Shown: positions 36,469-47,067, counted from the first letter of the stretch. The stretch: DNA of 64,000 nt from Flectobacillus longus (GCF_030056705.1 NZ_JASHIC010000019.1:62001-126000), one strand, 5' to 3'. Notes: generated from the sequence alone by a model not told the origin. Translations and numbers: made by a program.

Positions 36469-39438
36469 ATGAACAACTTTAAAAAGATTAACGACTTAGT
36501 TGGTTGGGCCGTTTTTATTATTTCATTAATCGTATTTGCAGCAACTGTAGAAAGAACAGCTTCTTTCTGGGATTGCGGTGAATTTATTGCTTGTGCCTAC
36601 AAGCTTCAAGTGCCACACCCTCCAGGGGCGCCACTATTCCTTTTATTGGGACGTTTGTTTTCTCTTTTTGCCGCAGGTGATGTATTGCAGGTAGCCTATT
36701 GGGTAAACATGCTGTCGGTAGTGTCGAGCGCCTTGACTATTTTGTTTATGCACTGGACTATTGTGTTGATTGGCAGAAAAGTTCTTAATAAAAAATTCGA
36801 TGAGCTTACATTCAATGAATCACTTACGTTGTTAGGTTCAGGTGTAGTGGGTTCATTAGCTTATGCCTTTTCAGATACATTTTGGTTCTCAGCAGTGGAA
36901 GCCGAAGTATATGCCATGTCATCATTCTTTACGGCATTGGTTGTGTGGGCAGCTTTTAAATGGGAAATCATCGAAGATGAAGTAACAGCTAATCGTTGGT
37001 TGATTTTGATTGCTTATATCGTTGGTTTGTCAATTGGTGTTCACTTATTGAACTTGGTTACGGTACCAGCATTAGCATTATTATACTACTTCAAAAAGTA
37101 TCCAAAACCTACTTATGTTGGAGGTTTCGCGTCTATTTTCGCGGGTTTGGTTATCTTAGGAGTTATCAACTCTGGAATTATTCCTGGGCTTCCAGGGATT
37201 GCATTCAGTTTTGAATTAGGAATGGTAAATGGCATGGGAATGCCGTACGGTTCTGGGGTTATCGTTTTCTTAATTTTGTTTGTTGGACTAATGGTGGGCG
37301 GTATTGTCTATTCTCAGAAGAAAAACAAGGTTAATTTGAATATTGGTATGTTGGCATTGTCATTCGTACTAATTGGTTATTTGTCTTATACTTTGGCGTT
37401 GGTTCGTTCAAATTATAATACGCCAATCAACGAAAATGATCCAAGCAATATCTTAAACTTTTTGAAATATTTACGTCGTGAACAGTATGGTGATCGTTCA
37501 TTGTTGTTCGGCCCAATCTATACGGCAGAAGTTGAAAGTGTAGAACAAGGTGCTCCTGTTTATAAAATGCAGGATGGCAAATACGTGGTGTATGACCACA
37601 AACAGAAAGTATCTTACTCAAAAGATGGTCAGATGCTTTTTCCACGTATTTATTCTAGTACGCCACAACATGTAGAACTATATCGTGAAATGCTGGGAAT
37701 TCCAGAAGGGCAAAAACCGACCTTTGGCGATAACTTAAAATTCATGTTCTCGCATCAAATGGGGCACATGTATATGCGTTATTTGTTGTGGAATTTTGTA
37801 GGACGTGAAAGCGATATTCAAGATGCAGGTGTGATTGATTATACTCGTAAAGGGGCTTTACCAGAACTTTTGGCTACTAATAAAGCAAGAAATAACTATT
37901 TCTATCTTCCATTAATTTTAGGATTATTAGGCTTTTATCTTTTGTATCGTAAAAACGAAAAAGATTTCTTAGTAACAATTCTGATGTTCTTACTGACAGG
38001 TTTGGCATTGGTTGTATTCCTCAACTCACCACCAACCGAACCTCGTGAGCGTGATTATATCTATGTAGGTTCGTTCTATTTCTTTGCTATCTGGATTGGT
38101 TTGGGTGTAATGCAATTGGCAGAATGGCTGACAAAATTCTTGAAAAATGGCTCGTCGAGTGCTATTACAGCTACTGTACTTTCTGCAATTGTTCCTGTAA
38201 TATTGATTCAGCAAAACTGGGATGACCACGATAGAAATCACCGTTATCACCAAGTTGATTTTGCAAGAAATATGTTGAATTCATGTGCACCAAATGCCAT
38301 TTTATTTACAGGAGGTGACAATGATACATTCCCATTATGGTATGTTCAGGAAGTAGAAGGTTTCCGTACAGATGTACGTGTATGTAACTTGTCATTGTTG
38401 GGTACAGACTGGTATATTGACCAAATGAAACGTAAGACTTATGAGTCACAAGCTTTGCCGATTTCTTTATCAAAAGATCGCTTTTTGGAAGGTGTGAATG
38501 ACCAAATTTTGTTTTACGAAAATCCTAATGTAAAAACTGGTATCAATCTTCAAGAATATATGAAGTTAGTGAAGGATGATAATCCAGCGATAAAAGTACC
38601 TTTACAAGACGGTTCGATGATTAATACGATGCCCTCTGAAACGGTATTTTTACCTGTGAATGTTGACCAAGTGAAACAATCAGGTATTGTTCCGAAGGAT
38701 ATGGATCCTTTCTTGACTGACCAAATTAGCTGGAATGTGGGTAAAGGTGGTATTATGAAACCAGAATTGATTCAATTGGATATTATTGCTCAGAATGCTG
38801 CTGGAGGTTGGAAACGTCCAATTTACTTCGCAACGACTTTGGCAAGTAGTAGCTATTTGAATATGAAAGAATTTATGCAGTTGGAAGGTTATGCGTATCG
38901 TTTAATGCCGTTTAAAGTTCCTGGTGCAAAAGATGGTTTTGTGAATACCGACATCATGTACAAGAACATGACTACAAAAATGGCTTGGCGTGATTTGGAC
39001 AACCCAAATACATACTATCATTCAGACTTTTATTTGGAAGTACCAGTAGTAACAGCTCGCTTAAGTTTCTTGAGATTGGTAGACCAATTGGTACGTGAAG
39101 GTAAATTGCAAAAAGCAAAACAAGCTTTGGATTACGAAATGAAGGTAATGCCTGACAAAACTATTCCTTACGATCAGTTGAGTGCCAATTATGTGGCATT
39201 GTACTTGGCGGTAGGAGATAAGAAAACGGCTCTTCAAATTGCAGATACAATGATGAATCGTAATAATAAGGCTCTAGAATACTATTTGACAGAACGTCGT
39301 GGTAGCGATACTAGAGAGATTCAGACAGCATTGTACGAAATGCAGATTATCGTAAATGGCTTGAAAGAGGCTAAAATGCCAGAAGCTACAAAATATGAAC
39401 AAATGTTTAATAGTCAGCTACAAAGAGCTAGTTCATAG
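36469..39438 (+). CDS. DUF2723 membrane protein, GT-C-like glycosyltransferase candidate
   Basis: Large polytopic membrane protein of 989 aa. The N-terminal 550 residues have about a dozen membrane helices and the family start TASFWDCGEFIACAYKLQVPHPPGAPLF, with the Asp-Cys-Gly-Glu motif in the first loop. The soluble C-terminal 400 residues contain FTGGDNDTFPLWYVQEVEGFRTDV, another signature of the family, and end in TPR-like helices. The fold is related to O-mannosyltransferases, so transfer of a lipid-linked sugar to protein is likely but not shown. It is monocistronic, ending at strong terminators. Confidence 0.88.
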   Translation: MNNFKKINDLVGWAVFIISLIVFAATVERTASFWDCGEFIACAYKLQVPHPPGAPLFLLLGRLFSLFAAGDVLQVAYWVNMLSVVSSALTILFMHWTIVLIGRKVLNKKFDELTFNESLTLLGSGVVGSLAYAFSDTFWFSAVEAEVYAMSSFFTALVVWAAFKWEIIEDEVTANRWLILIAYIVGLSIGVHLLNLVTVPALALLYYFKKYPKPTYVGGFASIFAGLVILGVINSGIIPGLPGIAFSFELGMVNGMGMPYGSGVIVFLILFVGLMVGGIVYSQKKNKVNLNIGMLALSFVLIGYLSYTLALVRSNYNTPINENDPSNILNFLKYLRREQYGDRSLLFGPIYTAEVESVEQGAPVYKMQDGKYVVYDHKQKVSYSKDGQMLFPRIYSSTPQHVELYREMLGIPEGQKPTFGDNLKFMFSHQMGHMYMRYLLWNFVGRESDIQDAGVIDYTRKGALPELLATNKARNNYFYLPLILGLLGFYLLYRKNEKDFLVTILMFLLTGLALVVFLNSPPTEPRERDYIYVGSFYFFAIWIGLGVMQLAEWLTKFLKNGSSSAITATVLSAIVPVILIQQNWDDHDRNHRYHQVDFARNMLNSCAPNAILFTGGDNDTFPLWYVQEVEGFRTDVRVCNLSLLGTDWYIDQMKRKTYESQALPISLSKDRFLEGVNDQILFYENPNVKTGINLQEYMKLVKDDNPAIKVPLQDGSMINTMPSETVFLPVNVDQVKQSGIVPKDMDPFLTDQISWNVGKGGIMKPELIQLDIIAQNAAGGWKRPIYFATTLASSSYLNMKEFMQLEGYAYRLMPFKVPGAKDGFVNTDIMYKNMTTKMAWRDLDNPNTYYHSDFYLEVPVVTARLSFLRLVDQLVREGKLQKAKQALDYEMKVMPDKTIPYDQLSANYVALYLAVGDKKTALQIADTMMNRNNKALEYYLTERRGSDTREIQTALYEMQIIVNGLKEAKMPEATKYEQMFNSQLQRASS

Positions 39439-39512
39439 TAAAGTAAGAAAGTGGTTTTTAGATTAAGTATTTGTAAATCAGATTTTTATCTAAAAATATA
39501 CTCTAGAATCGA

Positions 39513-39557
39513 TAAAAAAGCGTGATTTAGTGTTAAAGCTAAATCACGCTTTTTTAT
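39513..39557 (+). terminator. Terminator after the DUF2723 gene
   Basis: AAAAAAGCGTGATTTAG pairs with CTAAATCACGCTTTTTT around a TGTTAAAG loop. Confidence 0.9.
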
Positions 39558-39639
39558 TTATTGATGCTCAAGCTTTATTCCTAAGATTAATATGCCTTTT
39601 GGCGATAACGTAGTTTAGATCGGTTTGGTAAGTAATAAA

Positions 39640-39682
39640 GAAAAAGGGGTCAATAACATACTTGTTATTGACCCCTTTTTCT
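39640..39682. terminator. Terminator of the grpE-dnaJ operon
   Basis: AAAAAGGGGTCAATAACA pairs with TGTTATTGACCCCTTTTT around TACT. It has A and T runs on both sides and closes the minus-strand dnaJ gene. Confidence 0.9.
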
Positions 39683-39698
39683 CAGAACAGCTTATTGC

Positions 39699-40856
39699 TT
39701 AATTAAAAAAGTCTTTCATTTTCTCGAAGAAAGATTTCTCACCTTTACTTGGCTTTGGTGCAAAGTTTGGCGAATTTTTCAATTTTTCAAGAATGTCAGT
39801 TTCTTCTTTGCTAAGTGTTTTTGGTGTCCAAATATTGACATGGATGAGCTGATCGCCTGTACCATATCCATTGATTTCTTTGATACCTTTTCCTTTTAGA
39901 CGTAAAATTTTTCCACCTTGAGTCCCTGCTTCAACTGATATACGAGCTTTGCCTCCAATAGTAGGAACTTCCACAGAAGTACCTAAAGCAGCATCAGCAA
40001 AGTTGAGATATAGCTCATAAATTACGTTGTTACCATCACGGTGTAAAATTTCGTGAGGCTCTTCTTCGATCACAATCAACAAATCACCTGCTACACCACC
40101 ACGAGGAGGCACGTTACCTTTGCCACCCATTGACAACTGCATACCTTCGGCTACACCAGCAGGAATTTTAATTGGAATGATTTCTTCTTCAAGTACACGC
40201 CCTTCGCCAAAACAAACCTCACAACGGGTTTTAATCATTTTCCCTTCGCCATTACAAGTTGGACAAGTAGAGGTAGTTACCATTTGTCCTAACATAGTTT
40301 GTTGAACACGACGAACTTGACCTGACCCTCCACAAGTTTGACAACCTTGTAATTCTGTACCGTTTTTAGAACCATTACCAGTACAAGCTTTACAAGTAAT
40401 ATGGCGTTTTACCTTGATTTTTTTCTCAACACCATTTGCTACCTCTTCAAGGTTTAATTTTAATTTGATACGGAGGTCGGAGCCTTTGCGCACACGACGA
40501 CCACCGCCACCACCACCGCCAAACATATTGCCAAATGGACTGCCATCACCAAAAATATCTCCAAATTGACTGAAGATATCCTCCATGTTCATACTGCCGC
40601 CGCCATAGGCACCACCACCCCCTGCGGCACCACCCATACCTGCGTGTCCGAAACGATCGTATTGTTGACGTTTTTGTTGATTTGATAATACTTCATAAGC
40701 TTCAGCAGCCTCTTTGAAGCTTTCTTCAGCTTGTTTATCGCCTGGGTTTTTATCTGGGTGATACTTAATCGCAAGCTTGCGATACGCTTTCTTGATTTCG
40801 TCATCGCTGGCAGTTTTGCTTACGCCAAGTACCTCATAATAATCTCTTTTTGCCAT
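39699..40856 (-). CDS. dnaJ: Chaperone protein DnaJ
   Basis: Type I J-domain co-chaperone that stimulates DnaK. It has 385 aa. The J domain has HPD at residues 33-35. A Gly-rich region follows (residues 75-120). The cysteine-rich domain has four CxxCxGxG-type repeats, [24 protein letters not shown] and CEVCFGEG. The C-terminal substrate domain is complete. grpE lies 48 bases upstream in the same transcript; dnaK is elsewhere. Confidence 0.97.
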   Translation of the reverse strand: MAKRDYYEVLGVSKTASDDEIKKAYRKLAIKYHPDKNPGDKQAEESFKEAAEAYEVLSNQQKRQQYDRFGHAGMGGAAGGGGAYGGGSMNMEDIFSQFGDIFGDGSPFGNMFGGGGGGGRRVRKGSDLRIKLKLNLEEVANGVEKKIKVKRHITCKACTGNGSKNGTELQGCQTCGGSGQVRRVQQTMLGQMVTTSTCPTCNGEGKMIKTRCEVCFGEGRVLEEEIIPIKIPAGVAEGMQLSMGGKGNVPPRGGVAGDLLIVIEEEPHEILHRDGNNVIYELYLNFADAALGTSVEVPTIGGKARISVEAGTQGGKILRLKGKGIKEINGYGTGDQLIHVNIWTPKTLSKEETDILEKLKNSPNFAPKPSKGEKSFFEKMKDFFN

Positions 40857-40904
40857 GATTTTATAATAGATAATAATGCTATGATGGCATTATGTCATGA
40901 TATG

Positions 40905-41513
40905 TTAGTTAGCCACTACAACTTTTGCAAATCTTATTACCTTATCGTTTAGGTAATATCCTTTTTCGATTACATCAAAAACTTTACCTTTATCTTCTTC
41001 AGTTGGAGAAGGAAATTGGGTAATAGCTTCATGTAAATCTGGATTAAATACATCACCTTTCGCCTCCATTGGCTTTAAGCCTTTGCTGGTAAGTGCATGA
41101 TTTAATTTATTAAAAATTAAGGTAACACCTTCCGAAATTTCACCTTCTTGCGCATTAGCAACAGCTCTTTCGATATCATCAACCACTGGAAGAATATCTC
41201 TGATAACTCCTTCCGAAGCTGATTGAATCATATCCAATTTTTCTTTCGCAGTACGCTTACGGAAATTGTCAAAGTCAGAATATAATCTGATGTATTTATC
41301 TTTTAGCTCTGCTAATTCGATAGATAAATTTTCTAATTGACTTGCTTCTTTATTTTCAACCTCTGAAGTATTTTCTTCTGTTCCGACTGTCTGATTGTCA
41401 GTATCTTGTTGTAAAACTTGTTCTTCCGCCTGTAATTCCTCTTTATTTTCCATATTCAGTGAACTTTTCGCTTTATTTTTAATTTTCTGAAAAATGTTCA
41501 ATTTTTTTGCCAT
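40905..41513 (-). CDS. grpE: Nucleotide exchange factor GrpE
   Basis: Releases ADP from DnaK. ATG at 41513 (MAKKLNIFQKIKNKAKS) gives 202 aa; the longer frame to 41552 would run through the promoter and the leader palindrome. An acidic N-terminal half is followed by a long coiled coil (IELAELKDKYIRLYSDFDNFRKRTAKEKLDM) and the beta-wing head (VFNPDLHEAITQFPS and VIRFAKVVVAN). It is the first gene of the grpE-dnaJ operon. Confidence 0.95.
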   Translation of the reverse strand: MAKKLNIFQKIKNKAKSSLNMENKEELQAEEQVLQQDTDNQTVGTEENTSEVENKEASQLENLSIELAELKDKYIRLYSDFDNFRKRTAKEKLDMIQSASEGVIRDILPVVDDIERAVANAQEGEISEGVTLIFNKLNHALTSKGLKPMEAKGDVFNPDLHEAITQFPSPTEEDKGKVFDVIEKGYYLNDKVIRFAKVVVAN

Positions 41514-41522
41514 TTCATGATT

Positions 41523-41559
41523 TCTGCCAACTTGGCAGATTTGGAGAACCACAAAGTTA
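41523..41559 (-). promoter_or_regulatory. grpE promoter with adjacent palindrome
   Basis: On the minus strand TAACTTTG (41552-41559) is the -7 box. TCTGCCAACTTGGCAGA (41523-41539), two 8-base arms around one base, lies just downstream of the expected start, 9 bases before the ATG. This is the position of a repressor operator. It is not the CIRCE sequence. Confidence 0.55.
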
Positions 41560-41598
41560 CGGCTTTTCTCTCGAATGTCAGTTTTAAGAAGAAAAGTT

Positions 41599-44500
41599 TT
41601 AGGGGTTCTGGATGAGTTGAAATTTTATGGTATGCCATACTTTTCCTGATTGACAATGGATAAAGTAATTGCCAGATGGTAAATGTGATAAATCCAGCTC
41701 TTTTTCAGCGCTTTGATTTAGTTTAGTACTATAGTTTTCACGCCCTAAATAATCTATCACGCGAAGCTCGCCTGAATATGGTTTTTCAAACTTTATCATA
41801 AACTTCCCATTATTAGGATTCGGATAAAGAAGAGTTTTGCTAAAACTAGGGTCGTCAAATCCCAAAATAATTAAGGTTGTAGCACTTGCGAAAGCGTAAT
41901 TAGATTCTGAAAAACTTGAAAATGCTTTTATCCTATAACTATAAGTGGTATTCGCTTCAAGTTTAGTATCTGTAAAAGTTAAGGTATTGCCATCGGTTTT
42001 TGTCAAGAGTTGAAAATTGTTATTTCCAGCGTCTTTTTCAATTTGATAGGCGTTTGTACCACCGATATTTTCCCACGACAATTTAATACTAAATTCACTT
42101 GCGGCTGTAGCTTTTAAGGTTGGAGTATTAAGTAAGGCAGGCGTTTTTATATCTAGATTCGTATATGGAGACTCAGTAACCGAATTCTTGCTTTTGATTC
42201 GATATTGATATGTCGAATTGGCTGTAAGATTGACATCAGCAAAAGAATTTATTCCAGCATTAGGCTGGAGCATTACCGTATAATTAGATACATCAGGTGT
42301 TTTACGCTCTAGCACAAACCCAGCAATATCTGTATCGGTAGTTACCCAATTTAATTGGACTGCATTGTAATAAGTAGCATTTCCAGTCAATGTTGGAGCC
42401 TTGAGTGGATTGAAAGTAAGAGCCGTAATAGAACTGTACGGTGATTCAGACGTTGCCGAAATTACTTTTGCCTTGATGATATATTGTGTTTTATCTTCCA
42501 AACCAGTAAATGATATACTAAGCGTGGTACTTGCAACAATATTCTGTTTGACTAAAACATTATTGCTTGCCTTATAAATTTCAATAATGTAACTAGTGGC
42601 TGTTGCAATGGCTGGCCATGTAATGTCTAGTGATGTCGCTGTGACTTTATTAACAGACAAAACAGGACTATTGAGTGCGTTTGCAATTGGGAAATCTTTG
42701 AAACTAAAGGCAGTTAAACCTTGTGTATTTTTTAGAAAAGGGCCATTAAATGTTGTTCTTGTGTCAGATGTATTAGCAACAGAAGGCATAAAGTCTGGTA
42801 GATAGGTGAGTGTTTGGGCAGAACTACTGGCGTTATTTGTCAATGTTAGACGATTTTGATTTACTTTTCCACTAACTATATTAGCCGATGATTTATCTTG
42901 ATAAAAATATGAGCGCATTTCATATTTATTACCATTTGTATCTACATCGTTTGGCCATGCCAGCGTTTGTCCTTCGTCAAAAATTACTACAACTTCTTTT
43001 TTGTTTATATCAGTATAAAATACTTTCTGAACCTGAGGACTTGTTGAAATACTAGCTTTGGTCGTAGCGTACAAATCATTGTTAAGCGTATTCCACAGCG
43101 TATTAGCGACTTGCAAGTATCCCTCTAATGAATATTGACCCGATACGCCATCAAATCCGTCATATCCGAAACTCGAAAATACTTTTGTATTGGGATAGTT
43201 ACTGGCAATAGTTCTTTGAAAATCACGCATTTTTCCAGCATCTTGAACTCCGTTATAATATACATTGCTTTGGAAAGTGTATAATGGAATGGTATTAGCG
43301 AAATCGTTTCGCAATCTTTTGTAGAGCTTATCAAACTCACTTGGATATAAAGTACTGGCTGCACTACGAGCATCAAAATCACCACCCCACCAAAATATAG
43401 CTTTGACTTGGCTACCTATTCCCGCTTTCTTTACTCTATACAATAATCGTCCATAAACGGAGCCAATATCATCTCCTGTCAAATTGGTAATATTCTGCTG
43501 TGACAAAGGTGTTGATATTGCCGACTCATTGATGATTGTGCTAGGAATACCATATTGCTGAGCCAATTTTTTTTGTAGCTCCAAGGCCCAAACACCCACT
43601 TCTGCACGAACATCTCCACTTATTTTCCAAGTTGTGTCAGACAAAGCATAGTTAGTATTAGCTTTTGTGCCAAAAGTGCGACAGTAAGAGCTATAAAAAT
43701 TATAGGATACAGTATTGTTTTCGGTATGCCATGCTCTGGCATTTGTTTGTCCCATTACTGTAAAGAAATCTCCCGACGCCAAATCAGTTCTTGTCGCTAA
43801 CAGGACAGAGTCAGTCCCAGTTATTGCATAAATACTAAAGCCATAGGAGGCCAGTTCTGATTTTATGGTGGTTTTTAGACTAAAATCTGTTTTGCCACTA
43901 TTATAGCTCAGACCTACCTTGTTGTAGTTATAGTTTATACTGTTTCTTTTGGTTAAAATAGAAATATAATCATACTTTATCGGAGACTCCTGTAAGGTAG
44001 CTTTAATTTCAATTTCGGATGTATTGTTATTGCTACGAGGAAACATTTGTAAGTTTTGAGGAATTTTACTAAAAGTAATAATAGGGTCGGTTTTTCCAGG
44101 AACTAAATTTTTGGGGTTATAGTCACCAATAGGGTATTTATAAAAAGTAAGCGCTCTCATGCCTAATAGATTGGTAATATAAGGCCCCATATATGGAAAA
44201 AGAGGATTCCCATTATTGATGATAGGAGGTAGATAGTCGATAGTGGTAGCGGGATTGAAATCATATAAATCTAATAAGATCGCATTTTTATAAATTGCTC
44301 CTGATTTCACATATCCATTGATACCATTGAGATAGAAAAAATCTTTGATATTCTGTCCATTATAATTTTCTGGCCATTTGAGTGACTGTCCTTTTTGAAA
44401 AATTAAAGCGATTTGATTTTTCTGGGGTGTAGTATAGTATGCGTTTTGGATATTGGGAGCCGAGAAATTGCCATCGTCCATTGCACCCAAAAAGTCTCTG

Positions 44501-45576
44501 GCATAAAGACGGAACAATTCGGAACCATTTTGTCGATAACCTTCTGAAGAATAGTGAATACCATCAAAGCCAACAGTCCCAATGGATGGGACTACATCAA
44601 TTATCGGATTAGAAATACCAAATTCTCTCTGTTCTTCTCGGACGATTGGCGCATAGCCTGTAGATAAATCAACTATGTCGATTTGGTATAAATAGATTTT
44701 TTGAATAGATGGAATATCCATCTTAAGATTACCAAGGATAGTGTTAAAGTTTCCTTTAAAATTACTTCCTTCTCCGTAAGCTTCACTTTCTCCTTGTCTA
44801 TAAATATAGGCTTTTACGGCATTTACAACCCCAGCTTTTTGGACTCTATATAATAATCTGCCGTAACTATTAGTAAGGTCAGTTGGGTTGTCGGAGGTTC
44901 GTGTTGCATGAATCGCCGAATTGGTCCAAGGTGTTGCTGCATTGATTAAGCAAGTAGGGAGGTCATACTTTTCTAGAATTAACTTTTGTAACTCAAAGCC
45001 AAGCGTACCCACCCCATAAATCGATTGGTCAAGATTGGATATTGTCCAGAGGGTATCTGCTGGATTATAGTTGCCTGTGTTGTAGTTTTCTGTAATTTTT
45101 CCAAAAGTTCTACAAAAGGGATTAGTTCTACTATCATTAAAAAAACACGCTGCATTTGATTGACCCGTCAAAACAATGACATCGCCTGCAACTACATTCG
45201 TAGCTTGAGAGACTAAAGTGGAATCTCCTGATTTTAATACTTGGTAGATATAGAAGTTATAATTAGCTTTTTCAGCTTTTATTAAAATGTCGGTAAAAGC
45301 AAAACGTCCTGTTGTGGATGAAACAAAGTTGATATTCGTTTTTTGATAAAGGTATTTTGAACTTTCTCGATTTACTACGACAGAATAGTAACTTGTATTT
45401 AGATTAGTTGTTGAGCCTTTTATCATAACCACGCCTTGATTATTGTTATTTCTAGGATATAACTGATAATCTCGTGGTAATGCCGAAAAGTTAGTAGTGC
45501 CAATAATTTGCCCTATGACACCAAATGAACATAGTAATATTGATAGGAGTAATAAACTTTGCTTCATATACTTCAT
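41599..45576 (-). CDS. T9SS-exported protein with two sialate-O-acetylesterase-like domains and fibronectin III repeats
   Basis: Large secreted or surface protein of 1325 aa. The start at 45576 (MKYMKQSLLLLSILLCSFG) gives a signal peptide; MKQ at 45567 is an equal choice. Domain one has TGQSNAACF with the Ser nucleophile at 140, YRQGESE and a late DGIHYSSEGY, all catalytic features of SASA-type SGNH esterases. Domain two has GQTN (Thr 611), lacks the QGE motif and has DGFDG in place of the DxxH motif, so it is probably inactive. Three or four fibronectin type III repeats follow. The last 75 residues (LYPNPNNGKFMIKF... and LPSGNYFIHC) are a type IX sorting signal. Substrate is inferred to be acetylated glycan. 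Confidence 0.85.
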   Translation of the reverse strand: MKYMKQSLLLLSILLCSFGVIGQIIGTTNFSALPRDYQLYPRNNNNQGVVMIKGSTTNLNTSYYSVVVNRESSKYLYQKTNINFVSSTTGRFAFTDILIKAEKANYNFYIYQVLKSGDSTLVSQATNVVAGDVIVLTGQSNAACFFNDSRTNPFCRTFGKITENYNTGNYNPADTLWTISNLDQSIYGVGTLGFELQKLILEKYDLPTCLINAATPWTNSAIHATRTSDNPTDLTNSYGRLLYRVQKAGVVNAVKAYIYRQGESEAYGEGSNFKGNFNTILGNLKMDIPSIQKIYLYQIDIVDLSTGYAPIVREEQREFGISNPIIDVVPSIGTVGFDGIHYSSEGYRQNGSELFRLYARDFLGAMDDGNFSAPNIQNAYYTTPQKNQIALIFQKGQSLKWPENYNGQNIKDFFYLNGINGYVKSGAIYKNAILLDLYDFNPATTIDYLPPIINNGNPLFPYMGPYITNLLGMRALTFYKYPIGDYNPKNLVPGKTDPIITFSKIPQNLQMFPRSNNNTSEIEIKATLQESPIKYDYISILTKRNSINYNYNKVGLSYNSGKTDFSLKTTIKSELASYGFSIYAITGTDSVLLATRTDLASGDFFTVMGQTNARAWHTENNTVSYNFYSSYCRTFGTKANTNYALSDTTWKISGDVRAEVGVWALELQKKLAQQYGIPSTIINESAISTPLSQQNITNLTGDDIGSVYGRLLYRVKKAGIGSQVKAIFWWGGDFDARSAASTLYPSEFDKLYKRLRNDFANTIPLYTFQSNVYYNGVQDAGKMRDFQRTIASNYPNTKVFSSFGYDGFDGVSGQYSLEGYLQVANTLWNTLNNDLYATTKASISTSPQVQKVFYTDINKKEVVVIFDEGQTLAWPNDVDTNGNKYEMRSYFYQDKSSANIVSGKVNQNRLTLTNNASSSAQTLTYLPDFMPSVANTSDTRTTFNGPFLKNTQGLTAFSFKDFPIANALNSPVLSVNKVTATSLDITWPAIATATSYIIEIYKASNNVLVKQNIVASTTLSISFTGLEDKTQYIIKAKVISATSESPYSSITALTFNPLKAPTLTGNATYYNAVQLNWVTTDTDIAGFVLERKTPDVSNYTVMLQPNAGINSFADVNLTANSTYQYRIKSKNSVTESPYTNLDIKTPALLNTPTLKATAASEFSIKLSWENIGGTNAYQIEKDAGNNNFQLLTKTDGNTLTFTDTKLEANTTYSYRIKAFSSFSESNYAFASATTLIILGFDDPSFSKTLLYPNPNNGKFMIKFEKPYSGELRVIDYLGRENYSTKLNQSAEKELDLSHLPSGNYFIHCQSGKVWHTIKFQLIQNP

Positions 45577-45821
45577 GATTTTACACACTAAATGAATATT
45601 CTGATATTGATAAAGACACACTTTGTTCAAGAATGGATGTTTCTAAAACAAAAAAAATAGAAATATCTAAACTAGATTATAGCCTAGTAGGAGCAGGAAG
45701 AGAAATGAGTTAAGTATGAGTGCTGAATTGTGAGTGATGAGTTTTGAGTGTAATTTTATGATTACTAATATTTTATCTCATTAATTTCTTAGATTTAATT
45801 TTGCACGATTACCTAAGTAAG

Positions 45822-45998
45822 TGTGCAAAATTAAATTTAAGATTGGGCTTTGGGCTTTCAGGTAACGGCTTTCGGCGATGGGCTTTGGAAAAAGCATGGT
45901 TGTGGGTAATAAAAAACATTTTAACACTCTGTGCCTTGTGCCTGTTGCCTAGCCTAAACACATAACTTAAATCTTATTCTGCAAGATTACTTACTTAA
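45822..45998. repeat. Dispersed intergenic repeat, family R1, copy A
   Basis: About 175 bases matching, in inverted orientation, the copy at 58628-58808. Shared text includes GCATGGTTGTGGGTAATAAA, CATTTTAACACTCTGTGCCT and AACACATAACTTAAATCTTA. The two ends carry GCACGATTACCTAAG and GCAAGATTACTTAC. It has no ORF and no transposase. It lies just upstream of queG. Confidence 0.8.
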
Positions 45999-46078
45999 TC
46001 TTATGGTATTAGAGATAATTATAATTTTGATAAAATTACAGATTATCACCTGATTTTTCAAGTTTAATAATTCCAGAC

Positions 46079-46086
46079 TACCTTTG
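46079..46086 (+). promoter_or_regulatory. queG promoter (-7 box)
   Basis: TACCTTTG is a full -7 match, with TTTTTC about 19 bases upstream. The expected leader before the 46114 ATG is about 22 bases, which supports that start. Confidence 0.5.
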
Positions 46087-46113
46087 TAATTGAATAAATG
46101 GGCTTTTGACATT

Positions 46114-47058
46114 ATGAACCAAATCCACCAACATCATACTCAACTCATCAAAGAACAAGCAAAATTGCTTGGATTTGATTTTTGTGGAGTCTCAAAAGCT
46201 ACTTTTTTGGAAGAAGAAGCACCCCGATTAGAAAAGTGGCTGAACAATAATTATCATGGAGCGATGACCTACATGGAAAATCACTTCGATAAACGTCTCG
46301 ACCCGCGCTTGCTAGTCGATGATGCCAAGTCGGTGGTGTCATTACTTTATAATTATTACCCAGAAGAAAAACTTGCTGAAAAAGAAGAGGACTATAAAAT
46401 CTCCAAGTATGCCTACGGGATGGACTATCATTTTGTGATAAAAGACAAACTCAAACAGCTTTTGGACTTTATACAGGAAAATATCGGTGAGGTAGGAGGG
46501 CGTGTTTTTGTGGATTCTGCTCCTGTAATGGATAAAGCTTGGGCCAAAAAATCAGGCTTGGGTTGGGTCGGCAAAAATACCAATCTTATCAATAAAGGAC
46601 ATGGGAGCTTTTTCTTCATTTCTGAACTCATTATTGATTTAGAACTTGAACCAGATGGTCCTGTCAAAGATTTTTGTGGTACTTGCAAACGCTGTATCGA
46701 AGCTTGTCCAACAGAGGCAATCGTAGAACCTTATGTGGTCAATGGCTCAAAATGTATTAGCTATTTTACGATTGAACTCAAAGAAGCAATTCCCATAGAG
46801 ATGAAGGGCAAATTTGATAATTGGATGTTTGGTTGTGACGTTTGCCAAGATGTTTGTCCTTGGAATCGTTTTTCAAAATCCCACAAAGAACCTCTTTTTA
46901 ACTTACATCCTGATTTGAAAGATTTTACCAACAAAGATTGGGAAGAAATTACCTCTGATGTTTTTAACCAAGTGTTTAAAAAATCACCAGTCAAAAGAAC
47001 TAAACTAGAGGGATTGAAAAGGAATATTAATTTTATTGGATGGAATGGCGAAAAATAA
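46114..47058 (+). CDS. queG: Epoxyqueuosine reductase
   Basis: B12- and iron-sulphur-dependent enzyme that makes queuosine in tRNA from epoxyqueuosine. ATG at 46114 ([25 protein letters not shown]) gives 314 aa, the shorter form without the C-terminal HEAT-like region of E. coli. Two 4Fe-4S motifs are visible, [16 protein letters not shown] and [12 protein letters not shown]. The catalytic Asp lies in [25 protein letters not shown] eight codons earlier is rejected because it is too close to the promoter. Confidence 0.94.
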   Translation: MNQIHQHHTQLIKEQAKLLGFDFCGVSKATFLEEEAPRLEKWLNNNYHGAMTYMENHFDKRLDPRLLVDDAKSVVSLLYNYYPEEKLAEKEEDYKISKYAYGMDYHFVIKDKLKQLLDFIQENIGEVGGRVFVDSAPVMDKAWAKKSGLGWVGKNTNLINKGHGSFFFISELIIDLELEPDGPVKDFCGTCKRCIEACPTEAIVEPYVVNGSKCISYFTIELKEAIPIEMKGKFDNWMFGCDVCQDVCPWNRFSKSHKEPLFNLHPDLKDFTNKDWEEITSDVFNQVFKKSPVKRTKLEGLKRNINFIGWNGEK

Positions 47059-47067
47059 GCCACAAAA

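Larger units (their letters stand above)
45577..46113. other. Intergenic gap with dispersed repeat and queG promoter
   Basis: Besides the R1 copy at 45822-45998, TACCTTTG at 46079-46086 is the queG -7 box. The part at 45577-45800 is AT-rich with no gene seen. Confidence 0.5.
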
